A stretch of DNA of 64,000 nt from Kuenenia sp039794105 (GCF_039794105.1 NZ_JBDIWA010000004.1:62001-126000); one strand, 5' to 3'. Counted from the first letter of the stretch, positions 45,937-55,569 are shown. Numbers and translations are program-made. The notes: a model not told the origin generated them from the sequence alone.

Positions 45937-47610
45937 ATGATTAAAACAGGCTCTCACATTCTAATAAATGCATTGATAAGGGAAGGGGTAGAATATGTGT
46001 TTGGCATTCCAGGCGGCGCTGTTCTTCCTTTGTTTGATGCATTATATGAATCGCAGATTAAATTTATTTTAACGAGACATGAACAGGGCGCAGGTCATGC
46101 GGCTGATGGATTTGCGAGGGCAACGGGCAAAGTAGGTGTATGTTTGGCGACCTCCGGCCCTGGCGCTACAAACTTAACAACTGCTATTGCAACGGCATAC
46201 ATGGATTCCGTTCCGATGGTTGCTTTGACGGGACAGGTAAAAACATTTCTTATCGGTAATGACGCCTTCCAGGAAGTTGATATTATTGGAATAACCCGCC
46301 CCATAACAAAACACAGCTATTTAGTTAAGGATGTAAAAGATTTAGCAAGAGTAGTAAAAGAAGCATTTTATTTGGCAAATTCAGGCAGACAGGGTCCCGT
46401 TTTAATAGATTTGCCCGTTGACGTCACTATGGGTGAGTGTGAAGAAATAATACCTCCCGAAGTAGATTTGCCAGGATATAAACCTACGTATGAAGGTAAT
46501 ATTCGTCAAATAAAAATTGCCGCAGAGGTAATTAATAATGCAAGGCGCCCTGTATTGTATACAGGTGGCGGCATTATTGCTTCAGATAGCGCAAAGGAAT
46601 TATTGGAACTTGCGGAAAAAGGGAATATTCCCGTCACCACAACCCTTATGGGTCTAGGGGGCTTTCCGGAAAATCATAATTTATCTTTGGGTATGCTGGG
46701 AATGCACGGAACTGCATATGCAAATTTTGCAGTTACTGCATGTGATATATTGATTGCAATTGGTGCGAGGTTTGATGACCGTATCACGGGCAAAATTGAT
46801 GAATTTGCGCCAAACGCAAAAATTATCCACATTGACATAGACCCTTCTTCCATAAGTAAAAATATCAAGGTAGATATACCGGTTGTGGGGTATGCTAAAA
46901 ATACCTTGAGAGAACTTAATAAACATATCAGTTTTGTCGAGAGAAGGGAATGGTTCGATAAAATCAAGCAATGGAAAGAACAAAATCCATTAACATATAA
47001 TAACAGCGGGGATCTTATAAAGCCTCAGTATGTGATAGAACAAATATATGAAGCAACGAATGGTGAGGCAATTATAACTACTGAAGTTGGACAGAATCAG
47101 ATGTGGGCGGCACAGTACTATACATATACTAAGCCGCGAACATTCCTTTCGTCCGGGGGATTGGGTACCATGGGATACGGATTTCCTGCGGCAATTGGAG
47201 CGCAATTGGGATGTCCGGATAAAATTGTGGTGGATATTGCGGGGGATGGAAGTATCCAGATGAATATTCAGGAACTGAGCACCGCTGTTCGGTTGAATAT
47301 TCCGGTAAAGATTGTTATTCTTAATAACGGGTACCTTGGTATGGTACGGCAATGGCAGGAGTTGTTTTACGATAAACGTTACTCCAGTGTGAGTTTAAAC
47401 GGGAATCCGGATTTTGTAAAGTTGGCGGAATCGTATGGCGCGAAAGGATTTTTGATAGAAAAGAAGGAGGATGTGCGTCCTACTTTGGAAAAAGCGTTTT
47501 CCACAAAACAACCCGTCGTCATGGATTTCAGGGTGGACCCGAATGAAAATGTTTTTCCGATGGTCCCTGCAGGCAAACCAATTCATCAAATGATTGGAAC
47601 AATGGCATAA
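45937..47610 (+). CDS. ilvB: Acetolactate synthase large subunit
   Basis: ThDP-dependent enzyme condensing pyruvate (or pyruvate and 2-ketobutyrate) in branched-chain amino acid synthesis. 557 residues from ATG 45937 (MIKTGSHILINALIREGV); an earlier in-frame start at 45913 has no ribosome site. The catalytic Glu lies in TRHEQGAGHAADGFARATG, and the ThDP/Mg motif is GDGSIQMNIQELSTAVRLN with a later NN. No small subunit gene (ilvN) or ilvC follows, so the subunit partner must be elsewhere. Confidence 0.93.
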   Translation: MIKTGSHILINALIREGVEYVFGIPGGAVLPLFDALYESQIKFILTRHEQGAGHAADGFARATGKVGVCLATSGPGATNLTTAIATAYMDSVPMVALTGQVKTFLIGNDAFQEVDIIGITRPITKHSYLVKDVKDLARVVKEAFYLANSGRQGPVLIDLPVDVTMGECEEIIPPEVDLPGYKPTYEGNIRQIKIAAEVINNARRPVLYTGGGIIASDSAKELLELAEKGNIPVTTTLMGLGGFPENHNLSLGMLGMHGTAYANFAVTACDILIAIGARFDDRITGKIDEFAPNAKIIHIDIDPSSISKNIKVDIPVVGYAKNTLRELNKHISFVERREWFDKIKQWKEQNPLTYNNSGDLIKPQYVIEQIYEATNGEAIITTEVGQNQMWAAQYYTYTKPRTFLSSGGLGTMGYGFPAAIGAQLGCPDKIVVDIAGDGSIQMNIQELSTAVRLNIPVKIVILNNGYLGMVRQWQELFYDKRYSSVSLNGNPDFVKLAESYGAKGFLIEKKEDVRPTLEKAFSTKQPVVMDFRVDPNENVFPMVPAGKPIHQMIGTMA

Positions 47611-47694
47611 CAGTAAATTGTTATAATAACTAGATATAACTTATCTGTAGCCAGAAATATATTAAATACGAAGCACGCACAGGGTACAAAAAAA

Positions 47695-48519
47695 ATGGAA
47701 TTAATTTTAAGCGCAACAATTACACTTGGCATATTAGGAATGATCTTTGGCATAGGTTTGGCCATTGCCTCTGATACCTTTGCCGTGAAAGTGGATTCCC
47801 GTATCGAAAGGATTAACGAGGTGCTTCCCGGCGCAAATTGCGGGGCATGTGGGCAACCAGGGTGCGGTGGCTTTGCACAGGCGGTAGTGGAAGGGAAAGC
47901 GCCTGTTACTGGCTGTACTGTTGGACAGTCTTCTGTGGCGGAACTTGTTGCCAATATTATGGGGGTCGAATTTGAAAGTAAGGAACGGGTTTTTTCCGTT
48001 GTAATGTGTCATGCAAAAGGTGTTACGAACAGATTTATCTATAATGGGGTAAAGGATTGTCGTGCGGCAAACATTATTAGCGGCGGTTTTTTTGGCTGTG
48101 ATTATGGATGTTTGGGCTTAGGTACTTGTGTTGAAGCATGTAAATTTGAAGCTATGTACATGGGAAAGGACGGTTTGCCAAAAGTAATAAGGGAACGTTG
48201 CACAGGTTGCGGAAAATGTGCGGAAGTATGCCCAAGGGAAATCATCAGCATATTGCCTGAATCAAAAATGGTGCATGTGAGATGTAAATCCTTAGATAAA
48301 GGCGCTGTTGCAAAGAAAATATGCCAGGATTCCTGCATTGCTTGTAAACGCTGCGAGAAGGAATGTCCATATGACGCAATTCATGTACAAAACAATCTTG
48401 CAGTAATTGATTACCAAAAGTGTACATCATGCGGCAAATGTGTTGATGTCTGCCCCAATCATACGATAATAAATTATGCAAGAGCGTTAAGTTACGCCTC
48501 TACGGTTTCATCTCAATAA
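47695..48519 (+). CDS. rnfB: Electron transport complex subunit RnfB-like ferredoxin
   Basis: 274 residues. An N-terminal membrane helix (1-26), then the Fe4 cluster domain ANCGACGQPGCGGFAQAV with distal C, then ferredoxin-type motifs CTGCGKCAEVCPREI, CIACKRCEKECPYDA and CTSCGKCVDVCPNHT. This is the RnfB layout. No other rnf genes are nearby, so this copy is solitary. It may serve an Rnf complex encoded elsewhere or another ferredoxin-linked reaction. rsmE begins at the base after its stop codon. Confidence 0.88.
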   Translation: MELILSATITLGILGMIFGIGLAIASDTFAVKVDSRIERINEVLPGANCGACGQPGCGGFAQAVVEGKAPVTGCTVGQSSVAELVANIMGVEFESKERVFSVVMCHAKGVTNRFIYNGVKDCRAANIISGGFFGCDYGCLGLGTCVEACKFEAMYMGKDGLPKVIRERCTGCGKCAEVCPREIISILPESKMVHVRCKSLDKGAVAKKICQDSCIACKRCEKECPYDAIHVQNNLAVIDYQKCTSCGKCVDVCPNHTIINYARALSYASTVSSQ

Positions 48520-49254
48520 ATGCACCAGGATCGGTTTTTCATACCCAATGCTTCCATACATTCAGAGATTTGGATTGAAGGAAAAGAAGCACACCACATC
48601 TTACACGTCAAAAGAGCAAAACAGGGAAACAGAATTACCCTTTTCGATGGAAAAGGCATGGAATACAAGGCGGTTGTTGTTGAAACGCAACGTGCCGGGT
48701 TAAAAGTATTTGTTGAGAGTTCCCAGTCCATTGACAGGGAGCCAAGCGTCTCAATTACCATAGCTGTTTCTATTCCTAAAGGAAAATTTTCCGACATCTT
48801 AATCCAAAAATGTTCTGAATTGGGGATACACACTTTGATTCCGCTTCATTGTGAAAGGAGCGTTGTGGCGATAAAAGAAACGTCAGCGGAAAAGCGGGAG
48901 AGATGGAATAAGATAGTCATTGAATCCTCCAAACAATGCAAACGGAACGTTCTTACTGAAATTACGGCTGGTGTGGCGATAGAAGATTTTTTGAAAACTT
49001 TATGCGATTACGACCTTTCACTCATTCCATGTTTAAGGCATCAAGCACTGTCCCTGAAAGCTATTTTGCGCGAAAGGCCTTCTGCAAAAAAGATTGTTTG
49101 CCTCATAGGCCCTGAGGGTGGTTTTACTGATAATGAAATTGAACGTGCCGTTGAAAAAGGCTGCATTCCGGTAACTCTGGGAAGTTCTACCCTAAGAATT
49201 GAGACTGCCGCAATAGCCGTTTCCTCCATGCTGTTGTATGAATATTGTCTATGA
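48520..49254 (+). CDS. rsmE: 16S rRNA (uracil(1498)-N3)-methyltransferase
   Basis: SPOUT-class methyltransferase of ribosome biogenesis. 244 residues. Family signatures include KGKFSDILIQKCSELGI, PLHCERSVV, LIGPEGGFTDNEIERA and LGSSTLRIETAAIA, the last two forming the SAM-binding trefoil knot. It begins at the base after the rnfB stop. Confidence 0.93.
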   Translation: MHQDRFFIPNASIHSEIWIEGKEAHHILHVKRAKQGNRITLFDGKGMEYKAVVVETQRAGLKVFVESSQSIDREPSVSITIAVSIPKGKFSDILIQKCSELGIHTLIPLHCERSVVAIKETSAEKRERWNKIVIESSKQCKRNVLTEITAGVAIEDFLKTLCDYDLSLIPCLRHQALSLKAILRERPSAKKIVCLIGPEGGFTDNEIERAVEKGCIPVTLGSSTLRIETAAIAVSSMLLYEYCL

Positions 49255-49278
49255 CTATGAATATGAATGCAAATCGAT

Positions 49279-49330
49279 TTAATCAAAAGTCTGAAGTCTG
49301 ATCTCCGAATTCTGACTTCCGACGTCTGAT
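49279..49330. repeat. Short agtctga-type low-complexity repeat
   Basis: Alternating agtctgaagtctga and tctgacttccgacgtctga units. A similar stretch (aagtcagaggtcggaagtcg) occurs at about 58897-58935. The repeat is not coding. Confidence 0.5.
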
Positions 49331-49407
49331 TATGCGGCAGGCAGGTTTCCTTAATACCGCTTGTAGTTGCGTTATAAATATACGGTGTTTTGTGAAAGGG
49401 TTTTTGT

Positions 49408-50442
49408 ATGAAGGCGGTAGTGAAAGCAAATCGCTCCAGAGGACTGGAATTGGTAAATATGCCGGAACCAAAGCTTGGCCCAAAGGATGTTTTGATTAAA
49501 GTTCAGGTTGCCTCTATATGCGGAACGGATGTTCATATTGATGACTGGACATATTGGGCGCAGCAGCGCTTTACGCCACCCCGTATTATAGGCCATGAGT
49601 TTGCCGGTTATGTGCAGGAGATTGGGAAAGAGGTTACGTTTGTTAAAGCAGGAGAGAGGGTTTCTGCGGAAACTCACATTTCATGCGGCTACTGTTACCA
49701 ATGCAAGAATGGATACAGAGAAGTATGCAGAAAAAGTAAATTATTAGGGATTGATTACGATGGAACGTTTGCCGAATACCTTAGCTTGCCTGAGCATGTG
49801 TTGTGGAAAGATGATCCTCGTATTCCTGACGAATGGGCGACAATTCAGGAGCCGTTTGGAAATGCCGTTGATACGGTAATGTCTGAGGACATATCTTCAA
49901 AAACGGTGCTTATTTTGGGGGCAGGTCCCATTGGTCTCTTTGCCGTTGGCATAGCAAGGGCGTGCGGGGCTTCTCTCATTATTGTTTCTGACCCAAATGA
50001 TTATCGGCTGGATATCGGCAAAAAGATGGGTGCGGATATTGTGGCGAATCCGAAAAACACAGATATCCTGAACTGTGTGCTGGAAGCTACGGAGGGAAAT
50101 GGCGTAGATGTGGTTCTGGAGTTTTCCGGCAATAAACTGGCGCTTGATCAGGGGCTGAAGTCTCTTACTCCCGGTGGAAGAATATCGGTTTTGGGGATAT
50201 ATGAAACCCCTGTTGATATTGATTTGAATAGAGAGGTTATTTTTAAAAAAATACGTATATATGGGATTACCGGCAGAAAGATATTTTCTACGTGGTATAA
50301 GACGTCCAGGTTTCTGTCTTCCGGGCTGGTGGATCCTGGACCGGTTATTACACACACGTTTTTACTGGAAGATTACGAAAAGGGCATGCAGTTAATGAGA
50401 GATGGTATGTGTGGAAAGGTTATTTTGCAGGTCATGCCGTAA
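49408..50442 (+). CDS. tdh: L-threonine 3-dehydrogenase
   Basis: Zinc-dependent MDR dehydrogenase oxidising threonine to 2-amino-3-ketobutyrate. 344 residues. Catalytic zinc site: SICGTDVH with GHEFAGYV; structural zinc: CGYCYQCKNGYREVC. The NAD site is LGAGPIGLFAVGIA. Close proximity to kbl (64 bp) makes the threonine-to-glycine pathway assignment secure against other zinc alcohol dehydrogenases. Confidence 0.92.
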   Translation: MKAVVKANRSRGLELVNMPEPKLGPKDVLIKVQVASICGTDVHIDDWTYWAQQRFTPPRIIGHEFAGYVQEIGKEVTFVKAGERVSAETHISCGYCYQCKNGYREVCRKSKLLGIDYDGTFAEYLSLPEHVLWKDDPRIPDEWATIQEPFGNAVDTVMSEDISSKTVLILGAGPIGLFAVGIARACGASLIIVSDPNDYRLDIGKKMGADIVANPKNTDILNCVLEATEGNGVDVVLEFSGNKLALDQGLKSLTPGGRISVLGIYETPVDIDLNREVIFKKIRIYGITGRKIFSTWYKTSRFLSSGLVDPGPVITHTFLLEDYEKGMQLMRDGMCGKVILQVMP

Positions 50443-50505
50443 TTTCATTCCGTTTGCATGGATTTGAAAGACCCCTGCAACTGTTAAAGAAAGGACTCCG
50501 GAGTC

Positions 50506-51684
50506 ATGAGCCGCCTTAATTTTATTCACGAAGAACTGGAAAAACTTGAAGAAGAGGGACTTTTCGTCAACATAAGAACCATTGAAGGCCCTCAGGATGC
50601 ATGGATCACCGCAGATGGAAAGAAGGTGTTAAATCTCTGCTCAAATAATTATCTCGGGTTTGCGAATAGCCCCCGGTTAAAATCTGCTGCGAAGGGGGCG
50701 ATAGATGCATATGGCGTAGGGCCTTCTGCGGTAAGAACTATTTCAGGGACCACTGTGTTGCATTGTGAGCTGGAGAGGAAACTTGCTCTTTTTAAGGGCG
50801 TAGAGAGTACCATTTCCTTTCAATCAGGATTTTGCGCAAATCTGGCAGTCATTCCCGCTATTGCTGGCAAAAATGACGTCATTTTTTCTGATGAACTGAA
50901 TCATGCGAGCATTATTGATGGATGCCGCCTCTCCGGGGCAAAAATTATCAGGTATGGACATTGTAACCCTGATGACTTGTGTAGAAAAATTTCGCAGGAA
51001 AGTAATGCCGGAAAACGGTTGATAATCACGGACGGCGTGTTCAGCATGGAAGGAGATATCGCCCCCTTGCCGGAAATTGTTAACATTGCGGATGAATTCA
51101 ATGCCATTACGATGGTTGATGATGCACATGGCGAGGGTGTTTTAGGGGAAGGCGGGAGAGGCATTGTTGATTATTTTAAACTGCAGGGGAAAGTAGATAT
51201 CGAGGTTGGCACGCTATCAAAGGCATTTGGAGTAGTGGGTGGTTATGTAGCGGGGAGTAAAAAATTGACAGACTATCTGTCCCAAAAGGGGCGCCCCTTT
51301 CTTTTTTCAAGCGCTGCAACCTCCCCTGATGTAGCGGCATGTATTGCAGCAGTGGATATCCTTATGGAATCGAAGGTTAGGGTTGAAAAACTATGGTCAA
51401 ACACCGCATTGTTCCAGAAACAAATGAAAAATACAGGTTTTGACATAGGGAGAACGCAAACGCCAATAACTCCAATAATGGTTGGAGACGCCAAATTGGC
51501 AAAAGAGTTTAGCCGGAAATTGTATGAAGAGGGGATTTTTATACAATCAATCGGGTATCCGACCGTTCCTGTTGGTAAGGCTCGTCTGCGTGCAATGCTT
51601 TCTGCTGCTCATAGCGAAAACGACCTTTTGTGGGCTGTAGGGTGTTTTGAAAAAATAGGGAAAACATTGGGGATATTGAATTAA
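50506..51684 (+). CDS. kbl: Glycine C-acetyltransferase (2-amino-3-ketobutyrate CoA ligase)
   Basis: PLP enzyme cleaving 2-amino-3-ketobutyrate with CoA into glycine and acetyl-CoA. 392 residues of the alpha-oxoamine synthase family (KBL/BioF/ALAS). Blocks: NLCSNNYLGFANSPRL, YGVGPSAVRTISGT, VDDAHGEGVLGEGGRG and the PLP-Lys segment GTLSKAFGVVGGYV. The adjacent tdh identifies it as Kbl rather than BioF. Confidence 0.92.
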   Translation: MSRLNFIHEELEKLEEEGLFVNIRTIEGPQDAWITADGKKVLNLCSNNYLGFANSPRLKSAAKGAIDAYGVGPSAVRTISGTTVLHCELERKLALFKGVESTISFQSGFCANLAVIPAIAGKNDVIFSDELNHASIIDGCRLSGAKIIRYGHCNPDDLCRKISQESNAGKRLIITDGVFSMEGDIAPLPEIVNIADEFNAITMVDDAHGEGVLGEGGRGIVDYFKLQGKVDIEVGTLSKAFGVVGGYVAGSKKLTDYLSQKGRPFLFSSAATSPDVAACIAAVDILMESKVRVEKLWSNTALFQKQMKNTGFDIGRTQTPITPIMVGDAKLAKEFSRKLYEEGIFIQSIGYPTVPVGKARLRAMLSAAHSENDLLWAVGCFEKIGKTLGILN

Positions 51685-51774
51685 AAAACCCTTACACCAT
51701 TAATGCGATTGATTTTTCAAAGTAAAAAATTTAATATGTCCGTATTGTGTTAACTTTTTTAAAAAGGTAAATTG

Positions 51775-52272
51775 GTGCCGAATATGAAAAAATATATTAG
51801 TTTTGCGATACTCATTTTATGTATTGCAGGTTGCGGAAAAAGTGAAAAGGAAAGGCATGAAGAAGAAATATCTGCAACCGCGATGGATCAATCAGAGGTT
51901 TCTTCCAAAGGGGAACATGATTTTATTAAAAATGAAAAAGGCTTTATCGTTCACATGAAAGATATTAAGGTATTGCTGAAACATTTGCAGGCCTCTATTA
52001 ACAAAGAAGACTGGAAAGCTATTCAGCAAGATACAAAAAAATTGAAAAATTCAAGCCCCGTCGTATATACAGGGGCAAATAAGGATGATTTGCCGACAGA
52101 ATTTGTAAAGCTGGACGTCCAATTCCATTTAGATACGCTTGAATTAGTGAATGCATGTCAGGAAAAGAACAAGGATAAAGCAATGGCAGCATTTTTCAAA
52201 GTGGTGAATGGGTGTGACGAATGCCACGCCAAGTTCAATCCAAAAGAAACCTCCACCTCTTGGTTCCGATAA
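51775..52272 (+). CDS. Heme c lipoprotein
   Basis: About 165 residues. The lipobox LCIAGC follows a short signal peptide, so the mature protein starts at a lipid-modified Cys. A helical body ends with a single heme site, CDECH, near the C-terminus, as in cytochrome c'-like proteins. GTG 51775 is best spaced from the AAAAAGG ribosome site; ATG 51784 is the alternative. Likely a membrane-tethered electron carrier or sensor. Confidence 0.72.
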   Translation: MPNMKKYISFAILILCIAGCGKSEKERHEEEISATAMDQSEVSSKGEHDFIKNEKGFIVHMKDIKVLLKHLQASINKEDWKAIQQDTKKLKNSSPVVYTGANKDDLPTEFVKLDVQFHLDTLELVNACQEKNKDKAMAAFFKVVNGCDECHAKFNPKETSTSWFR

Positions 52273-52491
52273 AGAGTCATTTTTACAATATCAATAGGAA
52301 TGAAGGGGTTTTTGTGTCATGCAATAGCCCTGAGATTAAATATAGCCAAACAAATTAGGTCTTTTCGAAACATAATGACATCGTAAGCGCATTGAACAAG
52401 GGATTGCCGCCTCTTGTATCAATTCATTTTTTAGAAAACTATACGCTTATGGCTATACATCCCTAATGATATTTATTGAAAAAGGTAAATT

Positions 52492-52878
52492 ATGATTAAA
52501 AAAATTTTGATTGTAGATGATTCTATTGTTGCCAGATTGGGGGTAAAAAATTGTATATTAAAAGAGGCCTCATATGAGATATACGAAGCATTTGACGGTT
52601 TTATGGGTGTTGGGGAGTTTAAAAGGGTTTCGCCTGATTTAACTTTCATGGATATAACAATGCCTGTTATGTCCGGGATTCAGGCGCTTGAAGAGATAAA
52701 AAAAATCGATAAAAACGCACTGGTCATTGTGATAACTGCGGATGTTCAGCTAAAGACTATTGAAAAAGTGAAAGGGTTGGGTGCATTAACATTGTTGAGA
52801 AAGCCTCCTAAAAAAGAAGATATAATTAATGCCATAGCAAAGGCAAGAGAGATCCAGGAAAGTAAAGAGAAAAAATGA
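52492..52878 (+). CDS. CheY-like response regulator receiver protein
   Basis: 128 residues, a single receiver domain. The acidic pocket is DDS (9-11), the phospho-acceptor is D54 (TFMDITMP), with a conserved Thr (VITAD) and Lys (LRKPP). No output domain. It is translationally coupled (4-base ATGA overlap) to the CheC-like gene, whose product would dephosphorylate it. Confidence 0.92.
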   Translation: MIKKILIVDDSIVARLGVKNCILKEASYEIYEAFDGFMGVGEFKRVSPDLTFMDITMPVMSGIQALEEIKKIDKNALVIVITADVQLKTIEKVKGLGALTLLRKPPKKEDIINAIAKAREIQESKEKK

Positions 52879-53516
52879 ACGATACTTCGGGGAATTTTCT
52901 GAGCGAATTACAAATAGATGCGCTCAAAGAGATCATTAATATTGCATTTGGAAATGCGGCGGCGTCACTTTCCGAGGTTATTGAATTGCATGCGACATTA
53001 AACGTTCCTGAGATAAAGATAGTGCATTCAAAAGAGCTGCGGGATTTTATTGGCACCGCTTTTGAAAGTGGTGAAGATTTGCATATCGTTGAACAACATT
53101 ATACATCTGAATTCAAAGGTATTGCATATCTTGCCTTTTCCAGAAATAGCGGTAAATTATTCATTTCATTGCTGGAAGAATATAATGAAATGCCTGCAAA
53201 CATGTCCATTAATTTGCTGGAAAAGGAAACGTTAACGGAGGTGGGAAATATTATAATCGGCGCTTGTCTCAGCAAAATAGCGGAATTGCTGTCGGATGTC
53301 GTTTCCTATCTTCCGCCAAGATATATCGATGGAAAGTATTTATATGAAGACATGCCGGGGAATTTCTTCGATGGAGAAGGATATGCGGTTATCCTTAAAA
53401 CCATATTTCAATTTGAAAAAGCGGATGTTGATGGCTTTTTGTTTCTTCTTATTAATATGGATTCTATCGATAAGATAAAAGAAGCGGTTGATAAATTTAT
53501 GAGTAAATATGAATAA
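52875..53516 (+). CDS. cheC: CheC-family phosphatase
   Basis: 213 residues. Two active-site helices with the CheC pattern E-x2-N-x22-P: the first in KEIINIAFGNAAASLSEV, the second in TEVGNIIIGACLSKIAEL, both with correctly spaced Pro. It removes phosphate from CheY-type receivers. It overlaps the upstream CheY-like gene (4 bases) and the downstream GGDEF gene (8 bases). No flagellar or receptor genes are near, so this is an alternative signalling module. Confidence 0.85.
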   Translation: MNDTSGNFLSELQIDALKEIINIAFGNAAASLSEVIELHATLNVPEIKIVHSKELRDFIGTAFESGEDLHIVEQHYTSEFKGIAYLAFSRNSGKLFISLLEEYNEMPANMSINLLEKETLTEVGNIIIGACLSKIAELLSDVVSYLPPRYIDGKYLYEDMPGNFFDGEGYAVILKTIFQFEKADVDGFLFLLINMDSIDKIKEAVDKFMSKYE

Positions 53517-54420
53517 AATTCCAGAGCAAATCTGCAATTCGATAAATATGGGGCTGGTTATACTGAATGCTGAATTTAAGGTACATTACTGGAACCAATG
53601 GATGGAGATGAACAGCGGAATACCTGCCGGGAATATTACCGGCTCGGTGCTGTTTGACTTTTTCCCAAATTTAAACGACCGGAAATTTTTGCGAAATTGT
53701 AAATCGATATTCGCCTTCGGAAATTTCTGCTTTCTTTCCCAAAAACTGCATCATTATATTTTCCCGTTCAGACCCGTAAGCTCCTTTGGCTTACAGTTTG
53801 ACTACATGCAGCAGAGCTGCTCAATATTTCCTATTCGCAATGGAAATGAAAAGATAGAGCACATATGTATTGCAGTGCGGGACGTTACTGAAATAGTTGC
53901 ATACGAGCATAAACTTCTGGACGCCACAAGGAGGGACTATCTGACCGGGTCGTTTAACCGCAAATATCTAGAGGATAAACTGAGGGAGGAGTTTGAACGG
54001 CACAGGAGATACGGCGCACCTCTTTGCCTAATTATTTTTGATATAGATGATTTTAAACAGGTAAACGACTCCTGCGGGCATTTGTATGGAGATTTTGTCC
54101 TTCGCGAGGTGGTTGCGAAAGTTGAGTCCGGATTAAGAACTACCGACATCCTGGCACGCTATGGTGGAGAAGAGTTTTGCTGCATACTCCCGGAAACCGG
54201 CTTGAAATCAGCCATTGAGGTGGCGGAACGATTCAGGGAAAACATCGCCTCTGAAGAATACAGGTTCCAGGGATATTCGAGGAAAATAACCATTAGTTTA
54301 GGAGTTGCTGCATTGAATAAAAATATTACGAATACCGATATGTTATTCAAAAAGGCAGATGACGCCCTTTACACAGCAAAAAGGGAAGGGAAAAACAGGG
54401 TGCTATCCGCTGACCATTAG
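53509..54420 (+). CDS. PAS-GGDEF diguanylate cyclase
   Basis: 303 residues. An N-terminal PAS-like sensor (about 5-135; MGLVILNAEFKVHYWNQWME and IAVRDVTEI) is followed by a GGDEF domain with active site RYGGEEF. An RxxD inhibitory site (RTTD) lies exactly five residues before it. It should synthesise cyclic di-GMP with product inhibition. Translation is coupled to cheC by an 8-base overlap, forming a three-gene signalling operon. Confidence 0.92.
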   Translation: MNKIPEQICNSINMGLVILNAEFKVHYWNQWMEMNSGIPAGNITGSVLFDFFPNLNDRKFLRNCKSIFAFGNFCFLSQKLHHYIFPFRPVSSFGLQFDYMQQSCSIFPIRNGNEKIEHICIAVRDVTEIVAYEHKLLDATRRDYLTGSFNRKYLEDKLREEFERHRRYGAPLCLIIFDIDDFKQVNDSCGHLYGDFVLREVVAKVESGLRTTDILARYGGEEFCCILPETGLKSAIEVAERFRENIASEEYRFQGYSRKITISLGVAALNKNITNTDMLFKKADDALYTAKREGKNRVLSADH

Positions 54421-54486
54421 AGAACCTTTTTAATGGACTTTTACCTAAGCGGACATAGCCAGAACCGAACAAGCAAGCAAGCAAGA

Positions 54487-54545
54487 AATAAAAAATACGA
54501 AATTCGAAGTACGAAATACGAAACAAATCCCCAAAATACAAAATC
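54487..54545. repeat. cgaaatac-type low-complexity repeat
   Basis: Units such as aaaaaatacgaaattcgaag and tacgaaatacgaaac follow one another. The same type is seen near 565-690 and 29785-29815, always in gaps. Confidence 0.5.
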
Positions 54546-54612
54546 CCAATGGAAAAAACCATATTTATGTTATCGCTATTGCACACTTACACCGTGAACC
54601 AATGTATTGGAT

Positions 54613-54684
54613 AACTAACAAGACGTTGCACCTGATCGCCATTCCGCTCCGCTCCATAGCGGCAGGTGTGTTCAATCGTTAGTG
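54613..54684 (+). repeat. attC-like site 1 (before the SDR cassette)
   Basis: CTAAC (54615-54619) and GTTAG (54678-54682) form the outer arms. CACCTG (54629-54634) and CAGGTG (54663-54668) form the inner arms. The spacers between them are exactly 9 nt on each side (AAGACGTTG, TGTTCAATC). The TAACAAnnCGTT and TTCAAnCGTTAG flavour is typical of integron attC recombination sites. An apical stem CCGCT/AGCGG lies inside. Confidence 0.65.
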
Positions 54685-54707
54685 GCAATCAATGAGACAG
54701 AGATGAT

Positions 54708-55427
54708 ATGACAAAGAAAGCAATTGTTGTTGGTGCGACATCAGGAATCGGGAGGGAATTAGCAAAGATTTTCTCTCAAAATGGCTATATAGTTGGACTT
54801 GCAGGCAGAAGGACTCACCTGCTTGATGATCTCAAGAACGAACTTCCCTATAATTCTTTCGCAAAACATATTGATGTCTCTCAAACAGATAAAGCAGTAA
54901 ACCAACTCAAAGAGCTAATTGCAGAAATGGAAGGGGTGGACATCATCATTATAAACTCTGGAGTAGGATTTATTAACAAGGATTTAGAATGGCCCCCGGA
55001 AAAAGAAACCATTGATATTAATGTCTCTGGTTTTGCTGCAATAGCAAATGTTGCTATGCATCATTTTTTATCGAAAGGTTCCGGCCATTTGGTAGGCCTA
55101 TCGTCTATAGCAGCACTTAGAGGGGACGGCGATGCTCCTGCATACAATGCATCAAAAGCCTTTGTTTCAAACTATATGGAAGGCTTGCGAAAAAAGGTGG
55201 CAAAATCAGGGTTATCCATTACGGTTACAGATATTCAGCCAGGGTTTGTGGATACAGCAATGGCAAAAGGAGACGGACTTTTTTGGGTTGCATCTCCCCA
55301 GAAAGCAGCACAACAAATATATACCGCTATCAAAAGGAAGAAGAAACATGCTTATATAACTAAACGATGGAGGCTTATTGGATTGGTAATGAAAATCGTT
55401 CCGGAAACTATTTATAATAGGCTATAA
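54708..55427 (+). CDS. Short-chain dehydrogenase/reductase
   Basis: 239 residues, classical SDR. Cofactor motif VGATSGIGRELA (TGxxxGIG type, about 7-18), NSG (family NAG) at about 84, catalytic Ser (GLSSIAAL) and YNASK (Tyr and Lys). The N-terminal pattern prefers NADP(H). Substrate unknown. It is the cassette gene between attC-like sites 1 and 2. Confidence 0.85.
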   Translation: MTKKAIVVGATSGIGRELAKIFSQNGYIVGLAGRRTHLLDDLKNELPYNSFAKHIDVSQTDKAVNQLKELIAEMEGVDIIIINSGVGFINKDLEWPPEKETIDINVSGFAAIANVAMHHFLSKGSGHLVGLSSIAALRGDGDAPAYNASKAFVSNYMEGLRKKVAKSGLSITVTDIQPGFVDTAMAKGDGLFWVASPQKAAQQIYTAIKRKKKHAYITKRWRLIGLVMKIVPETIYNRL

Positions 55428-55442
55428 AATTCATAAAAAAAC

Positions 55443-55512
55443 TTCTAACAAATCAGTGTACGCCGGAATTAAGGGACACTGTATCTAATGCTTAAAAGTA
55501 TCGAGGTTAGGA
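55443..55512 (+). repeat. attC-like site 2 (degenerate, after the SDR cassette)
   Basis: TTCTAAC (55443-55449) can pair with GTTAGGA (55506-55512) with one wobble. CAGTGT (55454-55459) and ACACTG (55476-55481) form an inner stem, but the spacers are unequal. This is the weakest of the four sites and is supported mainly by position, orientation and TAACAAA. Confidence 0.4.
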
Positions 55513-55569
55513 TATCTCAGTCAGCCGTTTTCCGATATAATATCCTCAGATAATTTAAAGGTGGTAGTA

